A DNA stretch of 64,000 nt from Mitsuaria chitosanitabida ATCC BAA-476 = NBRC 102408 (GCF_001598255.1 NZ_BCYP01000027.1:62001-126000); one strand, 5' to 3'; positions 52,428 to 63,321 are shown, counted from the stretch's first letter. Notes: generated by a model from the letters alone, not told the origin. Translations and numbers: made by a program.

Positions 52428-52470
52428 AGGCGGGCCGGTCGCGGGGCGCGGCGGTTCCGCGCCGCGCCGA

Positions 52471-53475
<1,005 letters not shown>

Positions 53476-53600
53476 CTACGGCCTAAACCCTATGAACAAC
53501 CGTGAACAAATTGGCACAATGCATCCATTCTAGGTGGCGGGTCCCTCTGCCATCCTCTCGACCTCGATTGACCCTAACCCCCGACAGGAGTGACCGCTTC

Positions 53601-54269
53601 ATGGCCATGTTGTCCAACTTGGATCTGATCCGCAGGGTCCCGTTGTTTTCCCTGCTGACCGCCGACCAGGCCCAGTCCATCGCCGACAGCGTCGTCAAGC
53701 GGCGCTTCAAACGTGGCGAGCTGATCGTCGAGCAGGGCACCAAGTCCAACGCTCTGTTCATCCTGCTGAACGGCCGTGCCCGCGTGCTGACCGCCGACAG
53801 CCGCGGCCGCGAGGTGATCCTCGCGGTGCTGCAGCCCGGCGACTACGTCGGCGAGATGAGCCTCATCGACAACGAGCCGCACTCGGCCACGGTCCGCGCG
53901 GAAGTGCAGACCGACATGCTGGTGCTCGGCCGCGCCGATTTCGCGCGCGGCCTCCCCGAACCCTCGTCGCTCGCCTACGGCATCCTGCGTGGCCTCGTCG
54001 CGCGTCTGCGCAACGCCGACCGCCAGATCGAGTCGCTCGCGCTGCTCGACGTGTACGGCCGCGTGGCGCGCACGCTGCTCGACATGGCCGAGGAAGAGAA
54101 GGGCGTGAAGATCATCCGTGGCAAGGTGTCGCGCCAGGACATGGCCAAGGTCGTCGGCGCGTCGCGCGAGATGGTCAGCCGCGTCATGAAGGACCTCGAG
54201 GACAAGGGCGTCATCGAGACGCTCGAGAACGGCTCCGTGGTCATCAAGGAACGGCTGCAGCACGATTGA
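53601..54269 (+). CDS. Crp/Fnr-family transcriptional regulator
   Basis: A 222-residue protein with an N-terminal cNMP-binding-like beta-roll (RVPLFSLLTADQAQSI ... LQPGDYVGEMSLIDNEPHSATVRAE) and a C-terminal winged helix (VSRQDMAKVVGASREMVSRVMKDLEDKGVIE). Without N-terminal Cys it is not an oxygen-sensing Fnr. In the phosphate-binding cassette the Arg that contacts cAMP phosphate in E. coli Crp is His (PHSAT), so the ligand is uncertain. The recognition helix SREMVSR is Crp-like. GGAG precedes the ATG at 53601. Confidence 0.92.
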   Translation: MAMLSNLDLIRRVPLFSLLTADQAQSIADSVVKRRFKRGELIVEQGTKSNALFILLNGRARVLTADSRGREVILAVLQPGDYVGEMSLIDNEPHSATVRAEVQTDMLVLGRADFARGLPEPSSLAYGILRGLVARLRNADRQIESLALLDVYGRVARTLLDMAEEEKGVKIIRGKVSRQDMAKVVGASREMVSRVMKDLEDKGVIETLENGSVVIKERLQHD

Positions 54270-54336
54270 GCGCGGCCCCGCGGTCGCCCGCCGCTCCCTG
54301 GCGCGGCGACCAACGAATCTTCACCATGCGACCCGA

Positions 54337-54359
54337 CCCCGCGCCTGAAGCGCGGGGCT
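54337..54359 (+). terminator. Weak hairpin terminator after the Crp-type gene
   Basis: Stem CCCCGCGC / GCGCGGGG (54337-54344 / 54350-54357) with a 5-nt loop then CTTG. No real U-tract; may attenuate rather than stop transcription. Confidence 0.45.
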
Positions 54360-54378
54360 TGTGCGTCACAATCGCGGG

Positions 54379-56751
54379 ATGAGTTTTCCCGGTTCCCTGC
54401 TGGGCGGCGACGACGCCGCCACCGAGCGCCCCGCGCCGGCGCGCAAACCCAAGAAGGCGGCCAAGCCGCCGGCGGCCGCGCCGACTCCGGCCAGTCCGCT
54501 GCGCACGCCCCTGTGGCTGCTGGCCAGCGGTCTCGTGTGGTGCCTGGTCTTGCTCGCGCTGGTCAGCCATGACCGCGCGGACGCCGCCTTCAGCACCGCC
54601 GGCAGCCAGGCGCTGACGCACAACCGCGTCGGCGCGCTCGGCGCCTGGATCTCCGACCTGCTGCTGTTCGGCTTCGGCTATTCCTGCTGGTGGCTGATGC
54701 TGGTGTCGCTGCGCTCGTGGCTCAGCGGGCTGGCTCGGCTGCTTCGCGCCGACGACAGCATCGTCCCGTCGGTCAAGGACCGTCTGCCCACGCTGGCCGG
54801 CCTGTTGCTGCTGCTGGCCGCGAGCTGCGCGCTCGAATGGACCCGCCTCTATCGCTGGGAGGCGCATCTGCCCGGTCACGCCGGCGGCGTGCTGGGCTAT
54901 TTGCTGGGCCCGGCCAGCATGAAGCTGCTGGGCTTCGCCGGTTCCGGCGTGGTGTGGATCGCCGTGCTGGTCGCGGGCGTGTCGCTGGCGCTGAAGTTCT
55001 CGTGGCTGCGTCTGGCCGAGCTGATCGGCACCGGCATCGAGGGCCTGCGCGAGAAGCGCGAATCGCGTCGCGAGATCGCCGAGGACAAGCGCGTCGGCAA
55101 GGAGGCCAAGCGCGAGCGCGAGGCCGTCGTCGAGGTCGAGCGCCACATCGAGGAAGAGCACCACATCCCCATCGTCATCGAGCCGCCGGTGGTCGAGGTC
55201 CCCAAGTCCACGCGCGTCATCAAGGAACGCCAGCAGACGCTGTTCACCGACCCGAGCGACGCCAAGTTGCCGCAGGTCGACCTGCTGGACGCGCCTCCTC
55301 CCCGCATCGAGACGGTCACGCCCGAGTCGCTGGAAATGACCAGCCGCATGATCGAGAAGAAGTTGAAGGACTTCGGCGTCGAGGTGCGGGTGGTGGCGGC
55401 CTCGCCCGGCCCGGTGATCACGCGCTACGAGATCGAGCCGGCGACCGGCGTGAAGGGCTCGCAGATCCTGGGTCTGGCCAAGGACCTGGCGCGCTCGCTG
55501 AGCCTCACGTCCATCCGTGTCGTCGAGACCATCCCGGGAAAGAACTACATGGCGCTGGAGCTGCCCAATGCGCGCCGCCAGACCATCCGCCTGTCCGAGA
55601 TCCTGGGCTCGCAGGTCTACGCGGACGCGTCGTCCTCGCTGACCATGGGCCTGGGCAAGGACATCGTCGGTCTGCCGGTGGTGGCCGACCTGGCCAAGAT
55701 GCCGCACTGCCTGGTGGCCGGCACGACCGGTTCGGGCAAGTCGGTGGGCATCAACGCGATGATCCTGTCGCTGCTCTACAAGGCCGAGGCCCGTGACGTC
55801 CGCCTGATCCTGATCGACCCGAAGATGCTGGAAATGAGCGTCTACGAGGGCATCCCGCACCTGCTGGCGCCCGTGGTCACCGACATGAAGCAGGCGGGCA
55901 ACGCGCTGAACTGGTGCGTCAACGAGATGGAGCGGCGCTACAAGCTCATGTCCAAGATGGGCGTGCGCAACCTGGCCGGCTACAACAAGAAGATCAACGA
56001 CGCCGCCGAGCGCGAGGAGAAGATCCCCAACCCGTTCAGCCTCACACCCGAGGAGCCGGAGCCGCTGGATCGGCTGCCCCACATCGTCGTCGTCATCGAC
56101 GAGCTGGCCGACCTGATGATGGTGGTCGGCAAGAAGATCGAGGAGCTGATCGCGCGTCTGGCGCAGAAGGCCCGCGCGGCCGGCATCCACCTGATCCTGG
56201 CGACGCAGCGCCCCTCGGTCGACGTCATCACCGGTCTGATCAAGGCCAACATCCCGACGCGTCTGTCGTTCCAGGTCTCGAGCAAGATCGACTCGCGGAC
56301 CATCCTGGACCAGATGGGCGCCGAGGCGCTGCTGGGCATGGGCGACATGCTCTACATGGCCTCGGGCACCGGGCTGCCGGTGCGCGTGCACGGCGCCTTC
56401 GTCAGCGACGACGAGGTGCACCGCGTGGTCGAGTACCTGAAGGAACAGGGCGGCGAGCCCAACTACATCGAGGGCATCCTCGAGGGCGGCGTGCTCGATG
56501 GCGACGGTGGTGGCGACGGGCTGCCCGGCCTGACCGCCGGCGGCGACGGCGAGTCCGACCCGATGTACGACCAGGCGGTGGCGGTGGTCCTGCAGCACAA
56601 GCGGGCGTCGATCTCGCTGGTGCAGCGCCATCTGCGCATCGGCTACAACCGGGCCGCCCGTTTGCTGGAGCAGATGGAGAAATCCGGCCTGGTGTCCTCC
56701 ATGGCCACCAACGGCAACCGCGACATCATCCCGCCCCGGAGCGAGGAGTGA
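54379..56751 (+). CDS. ftsK: DNA translocase FtsK
   Basis: A septal DNA pump that segregates chromosome termini and coordinates with XerCD. 790 residues. N-terminal membrane helices ([69 protein letters not shown]), a short charged linker, then the motor with Walker [17 protein letters not shown] and Walker [12 protein letters not shown]. The C-terminal gamma winged helix that reads KOPS is present ([37 protein letters not shown]). Start at MSFPGSLL. Confidence 0.96.
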   Translation: MSFPGSLLGGDDAATERPAPARKPKKAAKPPAAAPTPASPLRTPLWLLASGLVWCLVLLALVSHDRADAAFSTAGSQALTHNRVGALGAWISDLLLFGFGYSCWWLMLVSLRSWLSGLARLLRADDSIVPSVKDRLPTLAGLLLLLAASCALEWTRLYRWEAHLPGHAGGVLGYLLGPASMKLLGFAGSGVVWIAVLVAGVSLALKFSWLRLAELIGTGIEGLREKRESRREIAEDKRVGKEAKREREAVVEVERHIEEEHHIPIVIEPPVVEVPKSTRVIKERQQTLFTDPSDAKLPQVDLLDAPPPRIETVTPESLEMTSRMIEKKLKDFGVEVRVVAASPGPVITRYEIEPATGVKGSQILGLAKDLARSLSLTSIRVVETIPGKNYMALELPNARRQTIRLSEILGSQVYADASSSLTMGLGKDIVGLPVVADLAKMPHCLVAGTTGSGKSVGINAMILSLLYKAEARDVRLILIDPKMLEMSVYEGIPHLLAPVVTDMKQAGNALNWCVNEMERRYKLMSKMGVRNLAGYNKKINDAAEREEKIPNPFSLTPEEPEPLDRLPHIVVVIDELADLMMVVGKKIEELIARLAQKARAAGIHLILATQRPSVDVITGLIKANIPTRLSFQVSSKIDSRTILDQMGAEALLGMGDMLYMASGTGLPVRVHGAFVSDDEVHRVVEYLKEQGGEPNYIEGILEGGVLDGDGGGDGLPGLTAGGDGESDPMYDQAVAVVLQHKRASISLVQRHLRIGYNRAARLLEQMEKSGLVSSMATNGNRDIIPPRSEE

Positions 56752-56759
56752 ACTTCCCC

Positions 56760-57419
56760 ATGACCCATCCGATCCCATCGACCCGGTCCCGGGCCGTGCG
56801 CGCCCTGGCCGCCCTGGTGCTGGCCGGCACGGCCGCGATGGCCCATGCCGACGGCGTTTCCGCGCTGCAGAGCTTCGTCAGCGAGGTCAAGAGCGGCCGC
56901 GCCAGCTTCACCCAGACGGTCACCTCGCCGGACGGCAAGCGCAAGAAGACGAGCACCGGCAGCTTCGAGTTTCAGCGCCCGAACCAGTTCCGCTTCACCT
57001 ACGGCAAGCCCTCGGACCAGGTCATCGTCGGCGACGGCAAGGAAGTCTGGGTCTACGACCCGGATCTCATGCAGGCCAGTGTCCGCAACATGGACCAGGC
57101 GCTGGGCGCGACCCCGGTCGCGCTGCTCGCCGGTGGCGACCTGTCCAAGGATTTCACCTTGAAGGCGCAGCCGGCGGTCGGCGGTGTCGAGTGGGTGCAG
57201 GCCACGCCCAAGCGCGAGGGCGCCGGGCTGCAGAGCCTGCGCCTGGGCTTCAAGGGCCGCGAGCTGTCGGCGCTGGAGATCATCGACGGCTTCGGCCAAC
57301 ATTCGGTGATGCAGTTCAGCGCGGTCGAGGTCAACGCCAAGGTTCCCGCCGAGCGCTTCCGCTTCACGCCGCCGACCGGTGTCGACGTCGTGCGCCAGCA
57401 GGCGCCCCAGCAGCCCTGA
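56760..57419 (+). CDS. lolA: Outer-membrane lipoprotein carrier protein LolA
   Basis: Periplasmic chaperone ferrying lipoproteins from LolCDE to LolB. 219 residues. Signal peptide ending AAMAHA, half beta-barrel body with GRASFTQTVTSPDGKRKKTSTG, FEFQRPNQFRFTYGKPSDQVIVGDGKEVWVYDPDL (across two strands) and C-terminal FTPPTGVDV. It begins 8 bp after the ftsK stop, with GAGGAG in the ftsK end serving as the Shine-Dalgarno. Confidence 0.95.
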   Translation: MTHPIPSTRSRAVRALAALVLAGTAAMAHADGVSALQSFVSEVKSGRASFTQTVTSPDGKRKKTSTGSFEFQRPNQFRFTYGKPSDQVIVGDGKEVWVYDPDLMQASVRNMDQALGATPVALLAGGDLSKDFTLKAQPAVGGVEWVQATPKREGAGLQSLRLGFKGRELSALEIIDGFGQHSVMQFSAVEVNAKVPAERFRFTPPTGVDVVRQQAPQQP

Positions 57420-57526
57420 ACCCGCGGCGACCCCGCCACCACTTCTCGCGTCGCCCCGCTGATCTTCGTCCCTTCTGATCGTCTCTTCCCGGCTCTGGCA
57501 CGCCTGATCGTCCTGGCCTCACGTCG

Positions 57527-58894
57527 ATGAGCAACGCTTCCCTGTTCCCGGACGAGTTCGCCCCCGTGCCGGTCCCCGGTTCCGCCGCCGCGCCCGGCGC
57601 GCATGCGCCGCTGCCCGAGCGGCTGCGGCCCCGCAAACTCGACGAGGTCGTCGGCCAGCGCCATCTGCTGGGTGACGGCATGCCGCTGCGCGTCGCGCTC
57701 GAGAGCGGCCGGCCGCACTCGATGATCCTGTGGGGGCCGCCGGGTGTCGGCAAGACCACGCTGGCGCGCCTGATGGCGCAGTTCTTCGACGCGCAGTTCA
57801 TCGCGATCTCGGCCGTGCTGGGCGGCGTCAAGGACATCCGCGAGGCGGTCGAGCGCGCCGAGGTCGCGGCCGGGCAGGGGCGCCGCACCATCGTCTTCGT
57901 CGATGAGGTGCATCGCTTCAACAAGGCGCAGCAGGACGCCTTCCTGCCGCACGTCGAATCGGGGCTGTTCAGCTTCATCGGCGCGACGACGGAGAACCCG
58001 TCCTTCGAGGTCAACTCGGCGCTGCTGTCGCGGGCGACGGTGCACGTGCTGAAGTCGCTCGACGAGCAGGACATGCGGGAGCTGCTCGCGCGCGGTCGCG
58101 CGGCGCTCGGCGCGCCTCCCATCACCGAGGCCGCCACGCTGCGCCTGATCGGCTATGCCGACGGCGACGCGCGCCGGGTGCTCAACACGCTGGAGACGGT
58201 CGCGCAGCTGACGCCGGCCGGCACGGCCGAGATCGACGAGGCGCTGCTCGAGCGCACCTTGGGCGAGCAGCTGCGTCGCTACGACAAGGGCGGAGACCAG
58301 TTCTACGACGTGATCTCGGCGCTGCACAAGTCGGTGCGCGGCTCCAATCCGGACGCGGCGCTGTACTGGCTGGTGCGGATGCTCGATGGCGGCGTCGATG
58401 CGCGCTACATCACGCGACGCCTGATCCGCATGGCCAGCGAGGACATCGGCAACGCCGACCCGCGCGCGCTGCGTCTGTGCCTGGACGCGGCCGAGACCTA
58501 CGAGCGACTGGGCTCGCCCGAGGGCGAGCTGACGCTGGCGCAGGCGGTGGTCTATCTGGCGATCGCCCCGAAGTCGAACGCCGTCTACAACGCCTACAAC
58601 AATGTGCGGGCGCTCATCAAGCAGGACGCGTCGCGACCAGTGCCGGTCCATCTGCGCAACGCGCCGACCCGGCTCATGAAGGAGCTCGGCTACGGCAAGG
58701 CCTACCGCTACGCGCATGACTTCCCCGGCGCCTACGTGGCGGGCGAGCAGTACCTGCCGGACGGCCTCGAGGACCAGCGCTTCTACGAGCCGGTGCCGCG
58801 CGGACTGGAGATCAAGATCGGCGCGCGGCTCGACGAGCTGCGGCGCCTGGATGCCGAGGCGCGCGACGGCGGCGAACCCGGCGGCGAGGGCTGA
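57527..58894 (+). CDS. rarA: Replication-associated recombination ATPase RarA
   Basis: Homologue of E. coli RarA/MgsA and yeast Mgs1; acts at stalled forks. 455 residues. Clamp-loader-like AAA+: Walker A GPPGVGKTTLARLMAQ, Walker B TIVFVDEVHRFNKAQQD, sensor 1 FIGATTENPSFEVN, then the RarA-type C-terminal tetramerisation region (YYDVISALHKSVRGSNPDAALYWLVRML-like). N-terminal PLPERLRPRKLDEVVGQRHLL is typical. Fourth in the crp-ftsK-lolA-rarA run. Confidence 0.95.
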   Translation: MSNASLFPDEFAPVPVPGSAAAPGAHAPLPERLRPRKLDEVVGQRHLLGDGMPLRVALESGRPHSMILWGPPGVGKTTLARLMAQFFDAQFIAISAVLGGVKDIREAVERAEVAAGQGRRTIVFVDEVHRFNKAQQDAFLPHVESGLFSFIGATTENPSFEVNSALLSRATVHVLKSLDEQDMRELLARGRAALGAPPITEAATLRLIGYADGDARRVLNTLETVAQLTPAGTAEIDEALLERTLGEQLRRYDKGGDQFYDVISALHKSVRGSNPDAALYWLVRMLDGGVDARYITRRLIRMASEDIGNADPRALRLCLDAAETYERLGSPEGELTLAQAVVYLAIAPKSNAVYNAYNNVRALIKQDASRPVPVHLRNAPTRLMKELGYGKAYRYAHDFPGAYVAGEQYLPDGLEDQRFYEPVPRGLEIKIGARLDELRRLDAEARDGGEPGGEG

Positions 58895-58897
58895 TCG

Positions 58898-59866
58898 ATG
58901 ACCGCGCTGCGCTCACGGATCCTCGCGTCGGCCCTCGTGCTGACGACGTTCCTGGGCGCCGCGCCCGCGCAGGCGGCGCCCGCCTCGGCCTCCGCGCCGC
59001 TGCGCACCGCCCAGCCCGCGGAGGGGCCGACGCTGACGCGCATCCGCGAGACCGGCGTCATCGTCATCGGCTACCGGCCCGCATCGGCCCCGTTCTCCTA
59101 TCTGGACGCGCAGCTGCGGCCCACGGGTTACTCGGTGGAGCTCTGCGAGCGCGTCATCGCCTCGCTGCGCACACGCCTGAAGCTGCCGGACCTGGAGGTG
59201 CGCCGCGTGGCGGTGGGCTCGGCGACCCGCATGCCCATGGTCACCAACGGCACCCTGGACATGGAGTGCGGCATCACCACCAACACCGCCGAGCGGGCCC
59301 GCAACCAGGCCTTCTCGCTGACGATCTTCGTGGCGGAGACCCGGTTGATGACGCGCCAGGGCGAGCGGGCCGAGAGCCTGGCCGACCTGCGCGGCCGTCC
59401 GGTGGTGAGCACCATCGGCACGACCAGCATCCAGTACCTGGCCAAGATCAACGAGCAGCAGGGGCTGGGCATCCGCATCGTCGCGGGGCTGGATGATCCG
59501 GACGCGTTCCAGCTGCTGCGCAGCGGCCGCGCCGACGCCTTCATGATGGACGACGTCATCATCCGCAGCCTGCTGGCGCAGCAGGGCAACGGCGTGTCGC
59601 CCGGCGATTACGTGCTGTCCGAGCGCGCGTTGACGGTCGAGCCTTACGCGATCGGCCTGAACCGCGACGATCCGCTGTTCAAGTCCATGGTGGACGAGGT
59701 GCTGGTGTCGCTGTACCGCAGCGGCGAGATCCACGCGATCTACCGCCGCTGGTTCGAGTCCCCGTTGCCGCCGACCGGCATCAACCTGAAGTTGCCGATG
59801 AGCGCCGCTTTCCGGCGCGTGATCGCGCAGCCGACGGATTCGCCGGATCCGGAGCGCTACCGCTGA
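58898..59866 (+). CDS. Amino-acid ABC transporter substrate-binding protein
   Basis: A 322-residue periplasmic binding protein (SBP_bac_3, glutamate/aspartate-like GltI type). Signal peptide ending APAQAAPAS; ligand-binding lobes with ASAPFSYLDAQLRPTGYSVELCERV and DLRGRPVVSTIGTTSIQYLAK. No permease/ATPase genes adjacent. It starts 3 bp after rarA. Its 3' end overlaps the convergent LysR gene by 86 bp. Confidence 0.92.
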   Translation: MTALRSRILASALVLTTFLGAAPAQAAPASASAPLRTAQPAEGPTLTRIRETGVIVIGYRPASAPFSYLDAQLRPTGYSVELCERVIASLRTRLKLPDLEVRRVAVGSATRMPMVTNGTLDMECGITTNTAERARNQAFSLTIFVAETRLMTRQGERAESLADLRGRPVVSTIGTTSIQYLAKINEQQGLGIRIVAGLDDPDAFQLLRSGRADAFMMDDVIIRSLLAQQGNGVSPGDYVLSERALTVEPYAIGLNRDDPLFKSMVDEVLVSLYRSGEIHAIYRRWFESPLPPTGINLKLPMSAAFRRVIAQPTDSPDPERYR

Positions 59867-60758
59867 GCGTGGCGCTGGCGCCCATCAGCTCGACGAAGCG
59901 CCGCGCCGCCAGGCCCAGCGGGCGGTTCTGTGTCCAGGCCACGTCGACGTAGAGCTGCAAGGCCGTCGTGAAGTTGCCGGCCGGGATCTGCACGAGCTCG
60001 CCCGAGGCCAGCGCCCCGCGCACGAAGCCCGACGGCAGCCAGGCCCAACCCAGTCCCGCCGACACCAGACGCAGCGCCGCCACCGGGCTGTCGGTCCGCC
60101 ACTGCGTGCGCGAGACCGAGATCCGCTTGTCCACGTCGCAGGCGTCGCGGCCGGCGACCAGGATCTGGCGCTCGCCGATGAGGTCCTCGTCGCGCAGCGC
60201 GCTCGTGGTCGCGCGAGCGAGCATCGGGTGGGAGGCGGCGACCACCGCGAGCAGGGTCTCGCGGGCGACCTCCTGGAAGCGTTCGGCGGGATCCAGGCCC
60301 TGGCGCTCGAAGACCAGCGCCAGATGCGCGCGGCCGGATTTCAGCATGGCCAGCGCGTCGGCCTGCGGCGCGGTCAGCACCTCGACCTCCAGCAGCGGGA
60401 ACTCGGCCGACAAGGTCCCGAGCGCGTCGCTCCAGGGGGTGGCGGCCACGAGCTCCGGCACGACGGCGATGACCAGCGTGGGTTCCAGGCCTTGCGTCAT
60501 CGACAGCGCATGGCGGTTGAGCTGGCCGAGCTGCTCGGCGATGCGCCGCGCCTGGGGCACCAGCGCGAGCCCTTGCGGCGTGGCCACCGGCTCGCGGCCG
60601 GTACGGTCGAACAAGCTCAGGTCGAGTTGCGCCTCGAGGTTGGCGATGGTCATGCTGACCGCCGAGGGCACTCGTCCCAGCGCCCGTGCCGCTGCGGAGA
60701 ACGAGCCGTGATCGATGGCGGCCAGGAAGACGCGCAGGTTGTCGAGATCGAAGGCCAT
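59781..60758 (-). CDS. LysR-family transcriptional regulator (divergent from sugE)
   Basis: A 325-residue LTTR: wHTH (NLRVFLAAIDHGSFSAAARALGRVPSAVSMTIANLEAQL) and substrate-binding domain. Its 3' end overlaps the substrate-binding-protein gene tail to tail by 86 bp; the last about 25 residues (PSAARSRAGKRRSSATSG) are non-globular, consistent with C-terminal extension into the overlap. Divergent from the SugE-like gene, so it likely controls that exporter. Confidence 0.9.
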   Translation of the reverse strand: MAFDLDNLRVFLAAIDHGSFSAAARALGRVPSAVSMTIANLEAQLDLSLFDRTGREPVATPQGLALVPQARRIAEQLGQLNRHALSMTQGLEPTLVIAVVPELVAATPWSDALGTLSAEFPLLEVEVLTAPQADALAMLKSGRAHLALVFERQGLDPAERFQEVARETLLAVVAASHPMLARATTSALRDEDLIGERQILVAGRDACDVDKRISVSRTQWRTDSPVAALRLVSAGLGWAWLPSGFVRGALASGELVQIPAGNFTTALQLYVDVAWTQNRPLGLAARRFVELMGASATLSGSAPDPANPSAARSRAGKRRSSATSG

Positions 60759-60785
60759 GGCCGGGGAGGGCGCGGGAAGCGACCT

Positions 60786-60829
60786 GTCAGAAGTCCTGAA
60801 GGGTTCTGACTTTATCCATCAGTTCAGGA
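60786..60829. promoter_or_regulatory. Overlapping inverted repeats in the LysR/sugE divergent region
   Basis: GTCAGAA (60786-60792) pairs with TTCTGAC (60804-60810) and TCCTGAA (60794-60800) pairs with TTCAGGA (60823-60829). Two interlocked dyads in the AT-richer half of a 170-bp divergent region look like an LTTR recognition and activation site, or a leader hairpin. Confidence 0.5.
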
Positions 60830-60928
60830 AACATACAGTCCGGGCCTTCGAGACGTCGCGGCGATGGCGCGACGACCGCATGGGCGGCGCGACGCGTCCG
60901 CGACGACAACCCGATGAAGGAGTGAGCG

Positions 60929-61249
60929 ATGGTGTGGGGAATCCTGTTCCTTGCCGGACTGTTCGAGATCTGCTGGGCCGTGGGCCTGAAGTACACCGAG
61001 GGCTTCACCCGGCTGTGGCCGACGGTGGGCACGGTGACGGCGATGACGGTCAGCGTGGTGCTGCTGGGGCTGGCGCTCAAGCACCTGCCCGTGGGGACCG
61101 CCTACGCGATCTGGACCGGCATCGGCGCGGTCGGCACCGCGATCGCGGGCATGGTGCTGCTGGGCGAGTCCGCCTCCCTGGCGCGACTCGCCTGCATCGG
61201 CCTGATTGCCACCGGCATCATCGGCCTGAAGCTGGTGACGCCGCAGTGA
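60929..61249 (+). CDS. sugE: SMR-family exporter, SugE/Gdx type
   Basis: A 106-residue four-helix dual-topology exporter. The conserved Glu is in [16 protein letters not shown] and the SugE-type signature is [20 protein letters not shown]. In characterised members (Gdx) the substrate is guanidinium. I looked for a guanidine riboswitch in the leader and did not find one. AAGGAGTGAGCG precedes the ATG. Confidence 0.92.
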   Translation: MVWGILFLAGLFEICWAVGLKYTEGFTRLWPTVGTVTAMTVSVVLLGLALKHLPVGTAYAIWTGIGAVGTAIAGMVLLGESASLARLACIGLIATGIIGLKLVTPQ

Positions 61250-61359
61250 GCGGTCCGGCGTTCCGGGCGCGCCGCCACCGGGCGTCCGGGCGGGCGCTCC
61301 AGGACGGCATGGCGCGCCTCACGGCGCGCGCCTGGAGGCTCGGCGGCGATCGATGACGA

Positions 61360-61998
61360 TCAATGACGCTCGATGTCGTGGATCGCGCCTTGCTGGGCCC
61401 AGACCTGGACGGTCGTGAGCGGAACCGAGACGGTCTTGTCCTCGAAGTAACCGGCGCCATTCAACTTGCTCGCGTCCCCGATGTCGCGCTCCGCGCCGCG
61501 GACCTTGTTGTAGCCGACGTGCGGCATCTCCAGCTCCAGCTTGTCGTCGGCGACCTGCTTCACGCGGATCACGCCGTAGGTCGAGCCCGCCTCGCCGGTC
61601 AGCTTGTTCAGGTCGATGACGTAGAGGTCGCCCACGGCCGGCGCGGCGGTGTAGTCGGTGACGTGATGGCTGCGGCCGTCGGAGGCGATCTTCCCGTACA
61701 CCCCCAGCGCGCCGATCACGAGGACCAGGCCCAGCCAGCCGAAGCGCTGGGTCGCCGGGATGGGGTTCTTGGTCAGCTTGGGCTCGACCTCCTTGGCGGG
61801 CAGCTCGGCGCCGCGCTGGCAGACGTCGCAGACCAGCAGGTACTTCTTGCTGGAGACCCACTGGAACACGTGGTACAGGTGATGGATCTTGTACTGGAGC
61901 GCCAGCTTGAACGGTCGCTCGCGCTCGCAGGTCTGGCAGTGGTGGTGGGCTTGCACGCCCAGGTCGGCGACGGCGCCCTTGGATCCCCAGATCAGCAT
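61360..61998 (-). CDS. Zinc-ribbon membrane protein of unknown function
   Basis: A 212-residue protein. N-terminal C-x(2)-C (CQTCERER), second C-x(2)-C (LVCDVCQRGAEL), together a likely zinc ribbon (about 22-67), then one membrane helix (FGWLGLVLVIGALGVYGKI) and an extracytoplasmic domain of about 110 residues ending AIHDIERH. Not recognised; unknown function. Confidence 0.75.
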   Translation of the reverse strand: MLIWGSKGAVADLGVQAHHHCQTCERERPFKLALQYKIHHLYHVFQWVSSKKYLLVCDVCQRGAELPAKEVEPKLTKNPIPATQRFGWLGLVLVIGALGVYGKIASDGRSHHVTDYTAAPAVGDLYVIDLNKLTGEAGSTYGVIRVKQVADDKLELEMPHVGYNKVRGAERDIGDASKLNGAGYFEDKTVSVPLTTVQVWAQQGAIHDIERH

Positions 61999-62196
61999 GT
62001 CGGTTCTCTCCCTCGTGGTCGGTGTGGCGGACGTGGATCGTCCGCTCGGATCAGGCGCGCACCCTATCAGCCTCTCGGGGGCGGCTCGGGCCGCGCGCGC
62101 GGGAAAGCAGCATAGGACTGACGTATTCCTCGGAAAATCCTGAGTTCCTGGGGGGATCTTGGGGGAGACATGACGCGTCGCGGCGACGCGGCGCGA

Positions 62197-63270
62197 TCAG
62201 CGGAAGGCCTTCAGTGCGTCACGACCCGCCGGCGTCAGGAAGGGCTGTACCGCGCTCAGCGGCAGCGACACGTCCTCGGCGCAGGGCGTCATCGCGTAGG
62301 ACGCCTGGGTGTGGAAGACCAGGTGGCCGACCTCGGGATGGATCGAGTCGCCGCGCCAGCGGACTTCGGTCAGGCATTCGGCGTCGACGGCGCCGTTGCC
62401 CTCGCCCTTGTAGGTCTTCATCAGCAGTCGCCCGAGCCGCGAGTCCGACGGGATCTCGTCACGCAGCGTGGGCAGGATCCATTGCTGGACATCGACCGCG
62501 GCGCCCGTGTCGGCGCGGTAGGTCCTGTAGCCGTCGCCGTGCCAGGGATGGGCACCGCCGCAATAGCCCTCGGCGTGCGTATCGATGACCACGAAGCTGG
62601 CGTTCCACGCGGCGACGCTCAGGCTCTGCGAGGACTCGTAGCCCGCCTCCGGGCCGCGATCGCGGCGCCCCTGCGCGACGCATTCCACGTGCTCGAGGAC
62701 AGCGTCCACCGACTGCGTCCACAACGTGGCGTTGAGCGCCGCGATACCCGGCGTCGAGCCGACCAGTCGCACGCCGAGGTTGCCCGCGCCGCCGGCCTCC
62801 GGGAAGTTCAGCACCTCGTAGCGGAAGGCGCCGATCTTCTCGGTCTTGGCCACGGTCGCCTTCAGTCCAGCCTTGCGTGCGACGTTGTACTGGTCGTCCT
62901 TGATCGCTCGCGCGCTGACCGGCAGCTTCTTCGTGCCGTCCGGCGAGCGCCACTCGCCGCTGAGCGTGGTCGCGTCGCAGCTCAGCTGCAGGCGGCCGGT
63001 GAGCTTCTCCTTGGTGTCGAGCTCGCGCCAGCGGCCGGCCGCGCCGTCCGGGACCAGCGTCAGGTCGGACAGCGAGGCGCGGTAGTAGTAGCGGCCCGCG
63101 GCGGGGCGGTCGTCCTGCGCGGGGTCCAGGTCGATGGACACCGGCGTGCCGCCGAGGGTGCCGGCCCAGGTGCCCTGGCCGCAGCCCGCGGCACGGGCCG
63201 TGACCGGCAGCGCCATCGCGGCGATCAGGCTGAGGAGGGTGACGGGCAGGAGGGAGGTCGGGGCACGCAT
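62197..63270 (-). CDS. Exported DUF3298-like protein
   Basis: A 357-residue exported protein. Signal peptide ending VTARAAGC. The C-terminal half has YCGGAHPWHGDGYRTYRADTG, reminiscent of DUF3298/RsiV-like (G-G-A-H) domains, often with anti-sigma or peptidoglycan-related proteins. The N-terminal half (CGQGTWAGTLGGTPVSIDLD) looks like a small beta-barrel. Function unknown. Confidence 0.8.
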   Translation of the reverse strand: MRAPTSLLPVTLLSLIAAMALPVTARAAGCGQGTWAGTLGGTPVSIDLDPAQDDRPAAGRYYYRASLSDLTLVPDGAAGRWRELDTKEKLTGRLQLSCDATTLSGEWRSPDGTKKLPVSARAIKDDQYNVARKAGLKATVAKTEKIGAFRYEVLNFPEAGGAGNLGVRLVGSTPGIAALNATLWTQSVDAVLEHVECVAQGRRDRGPEAGYESSQSLSVAAWNASFVVIDTHAEGYCGGAHPWHGDGYRTYRADTGAAVDVQQWILPTLRDEIPSDSRLGRLLMKTYKGEGNGAVDAECLTEVRWRGDSIHPEVGHLVFHTQASYAMTPCAEDVSLPLSAVQPFLTPAGRDALKAFR

Positions 63271-63321
63271 GCGGGCGACTGTAGCGTCCGCCCGCCGTGG
63301 GCGCGCCCGTCGATGGTCACG

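Noticed and set aside
52445-52468. A trxB terminator
   Set aside because: The GC hairpin lacks any T-run on the minus strand; a Rho-independent stop is not supported.
54244-56778. An 844-codon open frame opposite ftsK
   Set aside because: Low-information Gln/His/Arg/Leu composition; ftsK is unambiguous on the plus strand.
60811-60928. Mini-ykkC (guanidine-II) riboswitch upstream of the SugE-like gene
   Set aside because: ACGA sequences occur, but the flanking bases do not pair into the two short hairpins the motif requires.
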